Assembly: GCA_021647585.1 (NCBI GenBank) | Contig: JAKIUK010000059.1 | Location: forward strand, 1-25,101 | Reading direction: 5' to 3' | Length of the DNA: 25,101 nucleotides | Origin: Methylococcaceae bacterium | Lineage (GTDB): Bacteria > Pseudomonadota > Gammaproteobacteria > Methylococcales > Methylomonadaceae | Shown: positions 1 through 8,170 of the stretch, piece after piece | How the letters are laid out: every line of letters starts with the position of its first letter | Numbering within the stretch: the first letter of the stretch is position 1 | The notes under the pieces: generated by a model | What the model saw: only the letters and a program-made list of their open reading frames with translations | Databases searched by the model: none | What the model was told of the DNA's origin: nothing | Translations under genes and position numbers: made by a program

Positions 1-86
1 TGGATCTGGATACAAACCTCGAACTCATAAAACGTGCCGCATCGGCCATTAATGACAATGACTCATTTGCAGCACTGCCTGTATAA
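1..86 (+). CDS. C-terminal tail of an unidentified protein (cut by window edge)
   Basis: From base 3 a frame reads 27 codons without a stop and ends in TAA at 84-86. The peptide (DLDTNLELIKRAASAI, then NDNDSFAALPV) has a helix-like, normal amino-acid composition, unlike the other two forward frames, which stop early. This suggests the end of a real gene entering from the left, but the fragment is too short to assign a family. No terminator is obvious after it. Confidence 0.4.
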   Translation, partial: DLDTNLELIKRAASAINDNDSFAALPV

Positions 87-423
87 ATTATAGAAATCCG
101 TTAAAAACTACTGTCAACTATAAAAAAAGTCGTTCAGATAGAAATGCCTCAAAACTATCAACGCAAATCATCTAGAAAGATCAGTTGGACGCGGAATAAT
201 AGTGCAAGATATTGGTTTCACGGCGCTTTAACAGGTTTTTGCTCCTGCAAAACCTGCATTTCCTACTTCCATGTAGGTCAAAAAATCTGAGTTTCACCCA
301 TTCGGTTAAGCAAGCATTTTTTTGAACCACATGGATGATGAGATGAACACCTCTCGTAGTAATCGGCGTCAAAATGCAACATTATTGAAATATCAAACTC
401 AATAAAAAACAAGAGCTGTTCAA
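87..423. other. 5' noncoding region of the IS and its left flank
   Basis: This 337-bp stretch separates the left-edge gene tail from the transposase. It has no convincing gene: the minus-strand reading frame at 181-372 has no recognisable features. Two hairpins are visible: CAGGTTTT (232-239) pairs perfectly with AAAACCTG (249-256), and CCTAC (262-266) pairs with GTAGG (273-277). The left end of the insertion sequence must lie in here, but I could not find subterminal inverted repeats or the exact boundary. The hairpins may be part of the IS left end. Confidence 0.5.
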
Positions 424-1437
424 ATGCAAGTTACATTAATTGGTATAGATTTGGCAAAGAATATTTTTCAGGTTTGTGGTGTCAATCAAGCAGGGAGATC
501 TGTTTTTAATCGTCAGCTCAAGAGAAATAAGCTGATGGGACTATTAATTCAATATCCTGATGCCATCATAGCGATGGAAGCTTGCAGTGGTTCAAATTAT
601 TGGGGCAGGGAATTGAAAGCACAGGGGTTTCAAGTGATGCTGATTCCTCCACAACATGTAAAGCCGTTTGTAAAAGGCAATAAAAATGATAGGAATGATG
701 CCTTTGCCATTACTGAAGCCGCGAGACGGCCAAATTTACATTGCGTTGAGCCACGAACCTTAGCGCAAACAGATATGATACAAATACATCGCTTACGAAA
801 TAGGATAGTTGAGCAACGCACAGCGTTGATCAACCAGCAGAGAGGTTTTCTCAATGAATATGGGATTGTCGTAAATCAAGGAAAAGAACGCTTATTAGCT
901 GCATTACCAGATCTTTTGGAAGATGCTGACAATGGGTTAACGCCCCCTGCAAGAGCCTTATTTATACAAATATTACAAGAATGGCAACAGCTCAATAAGG
1001 CAATAGCAGAGCTGGATAAGAGTATAAAGCAGCAAGCCCATGCAGATGAAGCCGCAAGGCGGTTAATGCAAATAAAAGGTGTAGCTGAAAAAACAGCAAC
1101 AGCAGCTATTGCTCATGCTGGAAATGGGAGTGCCTATAAAAATGGTCGGCACTTTTCTGCAAACCTGGGATTAGTGCCAAAAGAGCACTCCAGTGGTGGC
1201 AAACAAAAGCTAGGTGCTATTACTAAACGAGGCAATAGCTACCTCAGGCGAATGTTGATTCAAGGTGCCTGGTCAGTCATACGCAATGTCGATAAGAGTG
1301 ATGATCGACTGTCTAGTTGGGCAAAACAACTGATAGAACGTCGAGGTAAACATAAAGCAGTCGTCGCAGTAGCTAACAAGATGGCAAGAATTATTTGGTC
1401 TATGCTATATCATCAAACAGAATATAAAGCAGTGTAG
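424..1437 (+). CDS. IS110-family transposase, IS1111-like (DEDD recombinase)
   Basis: This 337-residue protein is a full-length IS110-family transposase. The N-terminal RuvC-like DEDD domain has D9 in GIDLAK, E52 in MEACSGS and the aspartates of NKNDRND (D89/D92). A central helical part follows, then a helix-hairpin-helix (IKGVAEKTA, about 217-225) and the C-terminal Tnp domain with the serine motif HSSGGK (255-260), LGAITKRGN and LANK-like VANKMARI. The wording resembles the IS1111 subgroup. In this family the enzyme works with an IS-encoded guide RNA to cut and rejoin IS ends and target without classical terminal inverted repeats. The reading frame is intact and no catalytic residue is missing, so the element could be active. 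A weak AAGAG ribosome site lies upstream of the ATG. IS borders were not resolved. Confidence 0.95.
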   Translation: MQVTLIGIDLAKNIFQVCGVNQAGRSVFNRQLKRNKLMGLLIQYPDAIIAMEACSGSNYWGRELKAQGFQVMLIPPQHVKPFVKGNKNDRNDAFAITEAARRPNLHCVEPRTLAQTDMIQIHRLRNRIVEQRTALINQQRGFLNEYGIVVNQGKERLLAALPDLLEDADNGLTPPARALFIQILQEWQQLNKAIAELDKSIKQQAHADEAARRLMQIKGVAEKTATAAIAHAGNGSAYKNGRHFSANLGLVPKEHSSGGKQKLGAITKRGNSYLRRMLIQGAWSVIRNVDKSDDRLSSWAKQLIERRGKHKAVVAVANKMARIIWSMLYHQTEYKAV

Positions 1438-1509
1438 ATGTACTTCTGATTTCATTTAAAGCAAAGAGAGTAAAGTAAGAAAACACATCCTAAAAGGCGG
1501 CAATGTAAA

Positions 1510-1632
1510 TGAAGTAACAGGTTAGACCAGCCCTTGTGATAGCTGGACACCACACGGAATTTGATTCCGTAGGGATGAGTAAGCAGCAAGGGCGCAGTTC
1601 TCATTTGGGCCAGAGTCAAAATAAGACTCGAT
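1510..1632 (+). ncRNA. candidate IS1111-type guide (seek/bridge) RNA in the IS 3' end
   Basis: The noncoding stretch just downstream of the transposase folds well. An outer stem pairs GCCCTTG (1530-1536) with CAAGGGC (1587-1593). Inside it ACGGAAT (1554-1560) pairs with ATTCCGT (1564-1570) over a 3-nt loop. A third hairpin pairs GAGTC (1613-1617) with GACTC (1625-1629). Literature on IS110 relatives places a guide RNA in the 3' noncoding end of IS1111-group elements, matching this position and nested layout. RNA ends, guide loops and expression are inferred, not shown. The right border of the IS is probably between about 1632 and 1719. Confidence 0.55.
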
Positions 1633-1718
1633 CAATAGGCCGGATATACGTATGCAGTTTTACCTTTGTTACTAAAAAATTGTTAAATAAAAGGTTGTAA
1701 TTAATGAGGTGTACATAT

Positions 1719-1825
1719 AGGTGGTGAATGCAGATATTGCAAGGAGCAATATATCTGTCCATACAAGTCGTCCCGTTGGTCGAAATGACAACCCATTTAA
1801 AGTTTGACTTGTGCTTTGTAAATAG
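1719..1825 (-). repeat. truncated copy of the CTATTAAC MITE-like repeat
   Basis: Read on the minus strand from 1825, this begins with a variant of the MITE end (CTATTTAC), then AAAGCACAAGTCAAAC, then TTGTCATTTCGACC, and a hairpin TATTGCTCCTTGCAATA. It closely matches 13029-13133 on the plus strand and breaks off after CACCACCT. The remaining part of the element is absent, so it was truncated, possibly in the rearrangement that placed the IS here. A 76-codon minus-strand frame across it is just translated repeat. Confidence 0.8.
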
Positions 1826-1935
1826 GCATAAAACATTAAAAACCAACTATATAATTTGATGATCCATTTTAGAATTGAGAATTTTTACTCCGAATAAAAT
1901 TCACCCTCATTTTCTAGAATTGAATATCTTTTGAG

Positions 1936-1966
1936 CAAAAAAAAGCTGTGCCAAAAGACACAGCTT
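1936..1966 (-). terminator. rho-independent terminator of purB
   Basis: On the minus strand AAGCTGTG (1966-1959) pairs perfectly with CACAGCTT (1950-1943) over an 8-nt loop. A run of eight T (1944-1937) follows at once. It sits about 110 bp after the purB stop codon, so it should end the nudJ-mnmA-purB transcript. Confidence 0.88.
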
Positions 1967-2077
1967 ATTACAAGGTTGTTAGTTTTATCTATGGGGAAGA
2001 CATTATATCAACAACCATCAAATCATTATCTCAAAAGAAAACAAACCAAACTGTGAGGCATTTCGCATTAAAATAAT

Positions 2078-3445
2078 TTATTCAATATCATTAGCCAATT
2101 TTTCAGCATAACCCGTGTAATTTCGTGGAGTTAATTGTTTTAATGATTTTTTTGTTTCTGCTGGAATTTCTAAGTTTTCGATAAACTCCCCCAGTTCTTC
2201 TGGGGTGATTCGGTTTCCTCGGGTTAATTCCTTTAACTTTTCATAGGGTTTCTCAATACCATAACGACGCATTACAGTTTGAATCGGTTCTGCCAATACT
2301 TCCCAGTTATTATTTAAATCGGCTTCTATGACATCTGCATTTATTTGTAATTTAGAAATGCCTTTTAATGAGGACTGAATTGCAATACTTGTGTGTGCAA
2401 TGCCGACACCAATGTTACGTAACACTGTTGAATCTGTTAAATCGCGTTGCCAGCGAGAAACAGGAAGTTTCTCACTTAAAAAAGAAAATATCGCATTGGC
2501 TAATCCCAGATTACCTTCTGAATTTTCAAAATCAATTGGATTGACTTTGTGGGGCATAGTCGAAGAACCAATTTCTCCGGCAATTGTTTTTTGTTTGAAA
2601 TAACCTAAAGAAATATAACCCCAAATATCCCGATTAAAATCCAATAAAATAGTATTAAACCGAGACAGAGCATGAAAATATTCTGCTATGTAATCATGTG
2701 GTTCAATTTGAATAGTATAAGCGTTCCAGAACAGACCTAATGATTCAACAAATTCTTTAGAAAATTGTTCCCAGTCAATTTCTGGATAAGCAATACTATG
2801 GGCATTGTAGTTACCCACAGCACCATTTATTTTGCCCATTAATTCAACCGTTTCAAACTGTTCTTTTTGACGCAACATACGAGCAACTACATTGGCAAAC
2901 TCTTTCCCTGTAGTCGTTGGGCTAGCAGTTTGGCCATGGGTTCTTGACATCATTGGCTGATTTGCCGTCTCTAATGCAACTTTTTTAATTGCTGCTATAC
3001 AATCAGTAATTTGATGCAATAATGTTCCACGACCTTCTTTAAGCATCAATGCATAAGACAGGTTATTAATATCCTCGGAAGTACATGCAAAATGAATGAA
3101 CTCATTAACTTTATTTAATTCTGAAATATCACTGATTTTTTCTTTAAGGAAATACTCAACTGCTTTTACATCATGATTTGTAGTTTTTTCGATATCCTTG
3201 ATTCGTTGAGCATCATCTACCGAAAAAAGACGAATAATATTATTTAGTTTGTTTGTTGCATTATCGCTAAACTCGGGCACTTCGGTAATTTGTGGGTGTT
3301 TTGCAAGTGCTTGTAACCAGCGAACTTCAACTTCAACACGATAACGAATTAAACCGTATTCGCTAAATATAGCTCGAAAATCTTCAACTTTACTACCGTA
3401 ACGTCCATCAATGGGTGAAATTGCGGTAAGTGCAAAATGAGTCAT
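2078..3445 (-). CDS. purB: adenylosuccinate lyase
   Basis: PurB acts twice in purine synthesis: it releases fumarate from SAICAR to give AICAR, and from adenylosuccinate to give AMP. It is a cytosolic homotetramer of the fumarase/aspartase superfamily. The 455-residue product is full length. The start reads MTHFALTAISPIDGRYGSK. Conserved blocks are TSED (122-125), the catalytic histidine region SRTHGQ (H170), and the superfamily signature GSSTMPHKVNP (293-303) with the catalytic serine loop. AGGA lies upstream of the ATG. It follows mnmA by 64 bp on the same strand and is ended by the terminator at 1936-1966. In many gammaproteobacteria hflD lies between mnmA and purB; here there is no room for it. 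Confidence 0.98.
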   Translation of the reverse strand: MTHFALTAISPIDGRYGSKVEDFRAIFSEYGLIRYRVEVEVRWLQALAKHPQITEVPEFSDNATNKLNNIIRLFSVDDAQRIKDIEKTTNHDVKAVEYFLKEKISDISELNKVNEFIHFACTSEDINNLSYALMLKEGRGTLLHQITDCIAAIKKVALETANQPMMSRTHGQTASPTTTGKEFANVVARMLRQKEQFETVELMGKINGAVGNYNAHSIAYPEIDWEQFSKEFVESLGLFWNAYTIQIEPHDYIAEYFHALSRFNTILLDFNRDIWGYISLGYFKQKTIAGEIGSSTMPHKVNPIDFENSEGNLGLANAIFSFLSEKLPVSRWQRDLTDSTVLRNIGVGIAHTSIAIQSSLKGISKLQINADVIEADLNNNWEVLAEPIQTVMRRYGIEKPYEKLKELTRGNRITPEELGEFIENLEIPAETKKSLKQLTPRNYTGYAEKLANDIE

Positions 3446-3509
3446 GTTGGTGTTTTTCCTGTTTTTACTAGATATTTTAAGACAACAAATTCTATAGCAG
3501 TTTTAAATA

Positions 3510-4601
3510 TTATTCATTATATTTAGTTTCAATGATTCCACCACCCAGGCAAATGTCACCATCATAAAAGACAACGGATTGCCCAGGTGTGATTGCTCTT
3601 TGAGGAAGTTTAAAACTGACTTTACATCGACCCTTTGCTAAAGGTTTTAGTATACAGGCCTGATCAGCCTGACGATAACGCGTTTTAGACATGCAATGTA
3701 CAGTCTCTGTTAATGGTTTATTATTGCACCAGTCCAATTGGCTGGCTTCCAATGTATTATGAAGCATTAAGGGATGATCATGTCCTTGACCAATCACTAA
3801 TATATTTTTATCTAAATCTTTATCTAAAACATACCAGGGTTCATCAGGGGCATTTTTAACGCCTCCAATTCCTAGTCCTTGTCTTTGCCCTAAAGTGTAA
3901 TACATCAAACCTTGATGTTTGGCTATAAATTGACCGTCAGGAGTCCGCATTTCACCAGGTTGAGTCGGTAAATAGCGTTGTAGAAATTCCTTGAACTTTC
4001 TTTCACCAATAAAGCAGATGCCTGTACTGTCTTTCTTTTTGTAATTATCAAAGCCTGCTGTTTTAGCCATTGCCCTTAATTCAGGCTTATGTAGATCGCC
4101 AATTGGAAACAGGGTTTTGGATAAGGCTTTTTGTCCCAGAGTATATAAAAAATAACTTTGTTCTTTATTAGGATCTAAACCTTTTAATAACTGGAATTCA
4201 CCGTTGTTCTGTATAACACGGGCATAATGACCCGTAGCAATATATTCAGCACCCAGGTCTTCAATGGCATAATTTAAAAAGGCCTTGAATTTAACATGCT
4301 TATTACAAAGAATATCCGGGTTGGGTGTGCGTCCTGCTTTAAATTCAGATAAAAAAACTTCAAAAACTTCATCCCAATATTCAGAAGCAAAATTAACTGT
4401 TTTTAATTCTATACCCAGTTTGTCACTTACTTGTTGGGCATCAGCAAGATCCTCCATTGCAGTACAAAATTCAGTGCCATCATCTTCTTCCCAGTTTTTC
4501 ATAAATAAACCAGTAACTTTATGACCTTGTTCTAACAGTTTTAAAGCAGTTACAGATGAATCTACGCCTCCTGACATACCAACAATAATATTTTTACTCA
4601 T
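3510..4601 (-). CDS. mnmA: tRNA-specific 2-thiouridylase MnmA
   Basis: MnmA makes the 2-thiouridine at wobble position 34 of tRNA Lys, Glu and Gln, using ATP and sulfur passed by the Tus relay or equivalent. The 363-residue protein has the N-terminal PP-loop GMSGGVDSS (8-16), the first catalytic cysteine C99 in RTPNPDILCN, and the second, C196, in DSTGICFIGER. The C-terminal beta domain contains LGQRQGLGIGG. Length and motifs are complete. Its ATG lies inside the end of nudJ (ATGAGTAA, an 8-nt overlap), which implies translational coupling. It is probably transcribed from a promoter upstream of nudJ at about 5060-5100. Confidence 0.98.
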   Translation of the reverse strand: MSKNIIVGMSGGVDSSVTALKLLEQGHKVTGLFMKNWEEDDGTEFCTAMEDLADAQQVSDKLGIELKTVNFASEYWDEVFEVFLSEFKAGRTPNPDILCNKHVKFKAFLNYAIEDLGAEYIATGHYARVIQNNGEFQLLKGLDPNKEQSYFLYTLGQKALSKTLFPIGDLHKPELRAMAKTAGFDNYKKKDSTGICFIGERKFKEFLQRYLPTQPGEMRTPDGQFIAKHQGLMYYTLGQRQGLGIGGVKNAPDEPWYVLDKDLDKNILVIGQGHDHPLMLHNTLEASQLDWCNNKPLTETVHCMSKTRYRQADQACILKPLAKGRCKVSFKLPQRAITPGQSVVFYDGDICLGGGIIETKYNE

Positions 4602-5055
4602 ATTCCAAATCTAAGTACGATTTTAATAGTGATAAGGGATAATGTTCGTTGTTCAGATAGGCATCTACCGATTTTAAAACCAGAGGGCTACGTAACTGAG
4701 ATTGTTTTTCAGTAATTTCTTTTCGCGTAAGCCAGTGTGTTGCAACAATTCCATCATCCAGTATTTGATCAGCGTTAAATGAATGAACTTTACCCGCAAA
4801 ACAAACTCTGAGAAAACTTGGAAAAGCAGGGGTTTTACGCCAAAGCTGAATAGCTACAATGAATTTTGGTTCAAATTGCCAGGCTGTCTCTTCATTCACT
4901 TCCCGTTGAGCAGCAGCAATGATATCTTCACCTTCTTCCAGATGACCCGCAGGCTGATTAAACGCAAGTCCATTTGCAGTTTCTTCCTCAACTAATAAAA
5001 AATGATTATCTTTTTCAATCACTGCTGCAACAGTGACATGAGGCTTCCAAACCAT
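4594..5055 (-). CDS. nudJ: Nudix phosphohydrolase, NudJ type
   Basis: The 153-residue protein is a single Nudix domain. Its opening (WKPHVTVAAVIEKDNHFLLVEE), split by FNQPAGHLE, is the NudJ pattern. The Nudix box runs G37-x5-E43-x7-R51-E52-V-x-E55-E56, which supplies the metal ligands; the usual glycine near the box end is alanine (A58 in EETAW). NudJ enzymes release phosphate from nucleoside di- and triphosphates and from the thiamine precursor HMP-PP. The exact substrate here is not known. It is the first gene of the nudJ-mnmA-purB group, which is the E. coli order, and it diverges from clpS. Confidence 0.93.
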   Translation of the reverse strand: MVWKPHVTVAAVIEKDNHFLLVEEETANGLAFNQPAGHLEEGEDIIAAAQREVNEETAWQFEPKFIVAIQLWRKTPAFPSFLRVCFAGKVHSFNADQILDDGIVATHWLTRKEITEKQSQLRSPLVLKSVDAYLNNEHYPLSLLKSYLDLEYE

Positions 5056-5098
5056 AATAAATAACTGTAGAAAAAAAAGGATATTTTACTCGAATTGA

Positions 5099-5128
5099 TT
5101 GTCTTATGCGAAAAGATTGAAATATAAA
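5099..5128 (+). promoter_or_regulatory. possible sigma70 promoter for clpS-clpA
   Basis: TTGTCT (5099-5104) and TATAAA (5123-5128) are 18 bp apart on the plus strand in the short divergent region between nudJ and clpS. This would give a leader of about 45 nt. The match is moderate and the region is A+T-rich, so it is tentative. Confidence 0.35.
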
Positions 5129-5179
5129 GCAACGAACACTATGATAAACTTTAGATAATTAAAAAAACACTACCAATGT

Positions 5180-5503
5180 ATGTCTGATATTGATCCAAAC
5201 CATGATGATGAGAGCGGCTTAGCTGTTCAGGAAGCAAAACCTAAATTAAAACGTCCTCCATTGCATAAAGTGGTATTGTTGAACGATGACTTTACACCTA
5301 TGGACTTTGTGGTTGAAATATTGACAGATTATTTTAATATGAACGAAGATAAGGCAACGCAAGTTATGTTGCAGGTTCACACTCAAGGTGTTGGTGTTTG
5401 TGGAGTATACACAAAAGATGTTGCTGAAACAAAAGTACATATTGTAAATGAGTACTCGCGTGAAAATCATCATCCACTGATGTGTGCGATGGAAGAAGCG
5501 TAG
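5180..5503 (+). CDS. clpS: ATP-dependent Clp protease adaptor ClpS
   Basis: ClpS binds N-degron substrates (destabilising N-terminal residues) and delivers them to the ClpAP protease. The 107-residue protein has the normal two-part form: a flexible acidic N-terminal extension (about 1-25) that enters the ClpA pore, then the folded core with the substrate pocket LLNDDFTPMDFV and the ClpA-contact region VHTQGVGVCGVYTKDVAETK. The chosen ATG is at 5180; another ATG at 5176 is out of frame. No strong ribosome site is seen. The stop lies 17 bp before the clpA start, so the pair is a bicistron. Confidence 0.97.
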   Translation: MSDIDPNHDDESGLAVQEAKPKLKRPPLHKVVLLNDDFTPMDFVVEILTDYFNMNEDKATQVMLQVHTQGVGVCGVYTKDVAETKVHIVNEYSRENHHPLMCAMEEA

Positions 5504-5520
5504 AATTTAAAGAGAGTATT

Positions 5521-7797
5521 ATGCTAAGCAAAGAACTGGAAATCACATTAAATAACGCGTTTACAAATGCACACAGTAAGCGGCATGAATTCATTACAGT
5601 GGAGCATTTACTTTTAGCGCTTCTGGATAATGCAACTGTAAAGCCAATTTTGCATGCATGTGCTTGTGATTGTATGGTGATGCGAGGGGAGTTAACTCAA
5701 TTTATTGATGAAACTGTCTCCATGATTCCTGAAAATATTCAGCGAGAAACACAACCTACTTTAGGTTTTCAGCGCGTATTACAGCGCGCGGTTTTTCATG
5801 TTCAGGCATCAGATAAAAAGGAAGTTACCGGAGCTAATCTTTTTGTAGCTTTGTTCAGTGAGCAAGACTCACATGCGGTTTATCTATTAAACAAATATGA
5901 AGTAACGCGTCTGGATGTCGTCAATTATCTTGCTCATGGAATATCCAAAGTTGATCAAGACAAAGAAGAACAGGGTAGTGTTGACTCTACCGCTGAGGTG
6001 GCAGGAGGAACTGAACCAGCAGAAACCACACCCTTACAGAAATACACTACAAATCTTAATGAAGAAGCACGACAAGGCAAAATTGATCCTTTGATTGGGC
6101 GAGATCATGAAGTCGAGAGAACCATTCAAGTACTATGTCGTAGACGGAAGAACAATCCTTTGCTGGTCGGAGAATCTGGTGTAGGTAAAACTGCCATTGC
6201 TGAAGGACTAGCCAAACGTATCATTGAAGAAGATGTTCCAGAGATATTGTTAACTAGCGTTATTTATTCGTTAGATTTAGGCTCTTTAGTTGCTGGAACA
6301 AAATATCGCGGTGACTTTGAAAAGCGATTAAAAGCATTAGTAAATCAACTTAGGAAACAACCAGAATCCATATTATTTATTGATGAGATACATACCATTA
6401 TTGGTGCTGGTTCTGCATCAGGTGGGGTAATGGATGCTTCGAATTTGATTAAACCCGTATTAGCTTCGGGTCAACTACGTTGTATTGGCTCTACTACATA
6501 TCAGGAATACCGTGGCATATTTGAAAAAGATCATGCTTTGGCTCGACGATTCCAAAAGATTGATATTGTAGAACCCTCCGTTGAAGATACTATTAAAATT
6601 TTAATTGGTCTGAAATCACGATTTGAAGAGCACCATGATCTTAAATATACCTCTGAAGCACTTAGATTGGCTGCTGAATTATCAGACCGATTTATAACCG
6701 ATCGCTTTCTGCCTGATAAAGCTATCGACGTGATTGATGAAGCAGGAGCTAGACAGCGACTGTTTACTGAAGATCAACGTAAAGAAGTTATAGATTGTTA
6801 TGAAATTGAAGAAATCATTGCAAAAATAGCTAGAATTCCTGAGAAATCAGTGTCTAGTACTGACAAAGATAAGCTGGAATTACTGGAAAAGAACCTGAAA
6901 ATGTTGGTTTTTGGACAAGACGAAGCTATTGCCGAATTAGCGTCAGCAATAAAAATGTCACGAGCAGGCTTAAGAGATACCACTAAAACCATCGGGTCTT
7001 TTCTATTTGCTGGACCTACAGGCGTTGGAAAAACAGAAGTCACCCGCCAATTGGCTAAAGTCATGGGGGTTGAGCTCATTCGTTTTGATATGTCGGAGTA
7101 TATGGAACGTCACACTGTTTCTCGTTTAATAGGAGCTCCCCCAGGGTATGTAGGTTATGATCAAGGAGGACTGTTGACTGAAGCAGTGACCAAACATCCC
7201 CATGCGGTGCTGTTGTTAGATGAGATTGAAAAGGCTCACCCTGATGTGTTTAATTTGCTATTACAAGTCATGGATCATGGTTCTTTAACGGACAACAATG
7301 GTCGAAAAGCAGATTTCCGCAACATTATCTTAATTATGACCACAAATGCCGGAGCAGAAGAGGGTAGTCGCGCTTCAATTGGCTTTACTCATCAAGACCA
7401 TGCAACTGACAGTATGAAAGTTATAGAAAGAAACTTTTCTCCTGAGTTCAGAAATAGAATTGATGCTATCGTGCAATTCAAGCCGTTGGATATTTCAATA
7501 GTTGGTAGTGTGGTAGACAAGTTTATATTTGAGCTGGAACATGTACTCTCAGAAAAAAATGTAACGTTGTCATTAGAATCTGAGGCGCGACTATGGCTTG
7601 CTGAACATGGTTGTGATCCAAAAATGGGTGCCAGACCTATGGCCAGGCTGATTCAGGAAAAAATCAAAAAACCTTTAGCAAATGATTTGCTCTTTGGAAA
7701 ACTGGCAAATGGTGGGCATGTCCGTATTTACGTTGATAACAAAGAGCTTGCTTTTACCATCGAAGGTAAAGAGCTGATTATTGCAGAAAAAGACTAA
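5521..7797 (+). CDS. clpA: ATP-dependent Clp protease ATP-binding subunit ClpA
   Basis: ClpA is the AAA+ unfoldase of ClpAP: hexamers unfold proteins and thread them into ClpP. The start at 5521 (MLSKELEITL) is chosen because GAGAG lies just upstream and it gives 758 residues, the E. coli length; the frame itself stays open 13 codons further, overlapping clpS. The order is an N-terminal double Clp repeat (about 1-140) with an acidic linker, AAA module 1 with Walker A GESGVGKT (217-224) and Walker B LFIDE (285-289), and AAA module 2 with GPTGVGKT (498-505) and LLLDE (564-568). The ClpP-docking loop tripeptide is IGF (620-622). All key residues are present. It converges with infA. Confidence 0.98.
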   Translation: MLSKELEITLNNAFTNAHSKRHEFITVEHLLLALLDNATVKPILHACACDCMVMRGELTQFIDETVSMIPENIQRETQPTLGFQRVLQRAVFHVQASDKKEVTGANLFVALFSEQDSHAVYLLNKYEVTRLDVVNYLAHGISKVDQDKEEQGSVDSTAEVAGGTEPAETTPLQKYTTNLNEEARQGKIDPLIGRDHEVERTIQVLCRRRKNNPLLVGESGVGKTAIAEGLAKRIIEEDVPEILLTSVIYSLDLGSLVAGTKYRGDFEKRLKALVNQLRKQPESILFIDEIHTIIGAGSASGGVMDASNLIKPVLASGQLRCIGSTTYQEYRGIFEKDHALARRFQKIDIVEPSVEDTIKILIGLKSRFEEHHDLKYTSEALRLAAELSDRFITDRFLPDKAIDVIDEAGARQRLFTEDQRKEVIDCYEIEEIIAKIARIPEKSVSSTDKDKLELLEKNLKMLVFGQDEAIAELASAIKMSRAGLRDTTKTIGSFLFAGPTGVGKTEVTRQLAKVMGVELIRFDMSEYMERHTVSRLIGAPPGYVGYDQGGLLTEAVTKHPHAVLLLDEIEKAHPDVFNLLLQVMDHGSLTDNNGRKADFRNIILIMTTNAGAEEGSRASIGFTHQDHATDSMKVIERNFSPEFRNRIDAIVQFKPLDISIVGSVVDKFIFELEHVLSEKNVTLSLESEARLWLAEHGCDPKMGARPMARLIQEKIKKPLANDLLFGKLANGGHVRIYVDNKELAFTIEGKELIIAEKD

Positions 7798-7804
7798 GCT
7801 TGCG

Positions 7805-7853
7805 CTTATCCCGCTATCCCTTAACCTTAATTAGGCGGGGAAGTGGGAGTAAG
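7805..7853. terminator. imperfect hairpin between convergent clpA and infA
   Basis: CTTATCCCGCT (7805-7815) pairs with AGTGGGAGTAAG (7842-7853), with one bulged base and one G-T pair. An inner ATCCC/GGGGA adds to the stem. Its place between two convergent stop codons suggests a shared two-way terminator, though there is no clear T run. Confidence 0.4.
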
Positions 7854-7854
7854 T

Positions 7855-8073
7855 TTAGCGCATGCGGAATGTAATACGACCTTTACTTAAATCATACGGT
7901 GTCATTTCAACTTTAACTTTATCACCCGTCAAAATACGGATGTAATGTTTACGCATTTTGCCAGAAATATGAGCTGTCACAACATGACCGTTTTCTAATT
8001 CTACTCGGAACATAGTATTAGGGAGCGTATCAATTACTTTCCCGTCCATTTCAATTTGATCTTCTTTTGCCAT
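7855..8073 (-). CDS. infA: translation initiation factor IF-1
   Basis: IF-1 binds the 30S A site and helps IF-2 and IF-3 choose the start codon. The 72-residue product is a single S1/OB-fold domain, nearly the same as the E. coli protein (MAKEDQIEM, PNTMFRVELENGHVVTAHI, GKMRKHYIRILTGDKVKVE, PYDLSKGRITFR). The start at 8073 (MAK) is preferred over an upstream ATG five codons earlier, because GGGGGAT lies about 8 nt before it and it matches the family length. It is convergent with clpA, a common gammaproteobacterial pairing. Confidence 0.98.
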   Translation of the reverse strand: MAKEDQIEMDGKVIDTLPNTMFRVELENGHVVTAHISGKMRKHYIRILTGDKVKVEMTPYDLSKGRITFRMR

Positions 8074-8170
8074 CTTAATATCCCCCAACTGTTAAAAACT
8101 TCCCATGATAGCATAGCTAGCCTATAAGCAATAGGACCTATTAATAATTTTGTTGTTAACAATTGAAGTT

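Noticed and set aside
181..372. 63-codon minus-strand frame upstream of the transposase
   Set aside because: No ribosome site, no family features, and it overlaps the hairpins of the IS 5' region; composition looks non-coding.
1616..1846. 76-codon minus-strand frame after the IS
   Set aside because: It is the translated MITE fragment. The repeat at 13029-13358 gives a near-identical peptide (RYIAPCNICIHH), showing repeat and not gene conservation.
5482..5520. Upstream start for clpA overlapping clpS
   Set aside because: The 13 extra codons are clpS sequence in another frame; the start at 5521 gives the normal 758 residues and has GAGAG upstream.
8130..8142. AATAGGACCTATT palindrome upstream of infA
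   Set aside because: A single short palindrome in A+T-rich DNA with no repeat in the window and no promoter geometry to support it as an operator.
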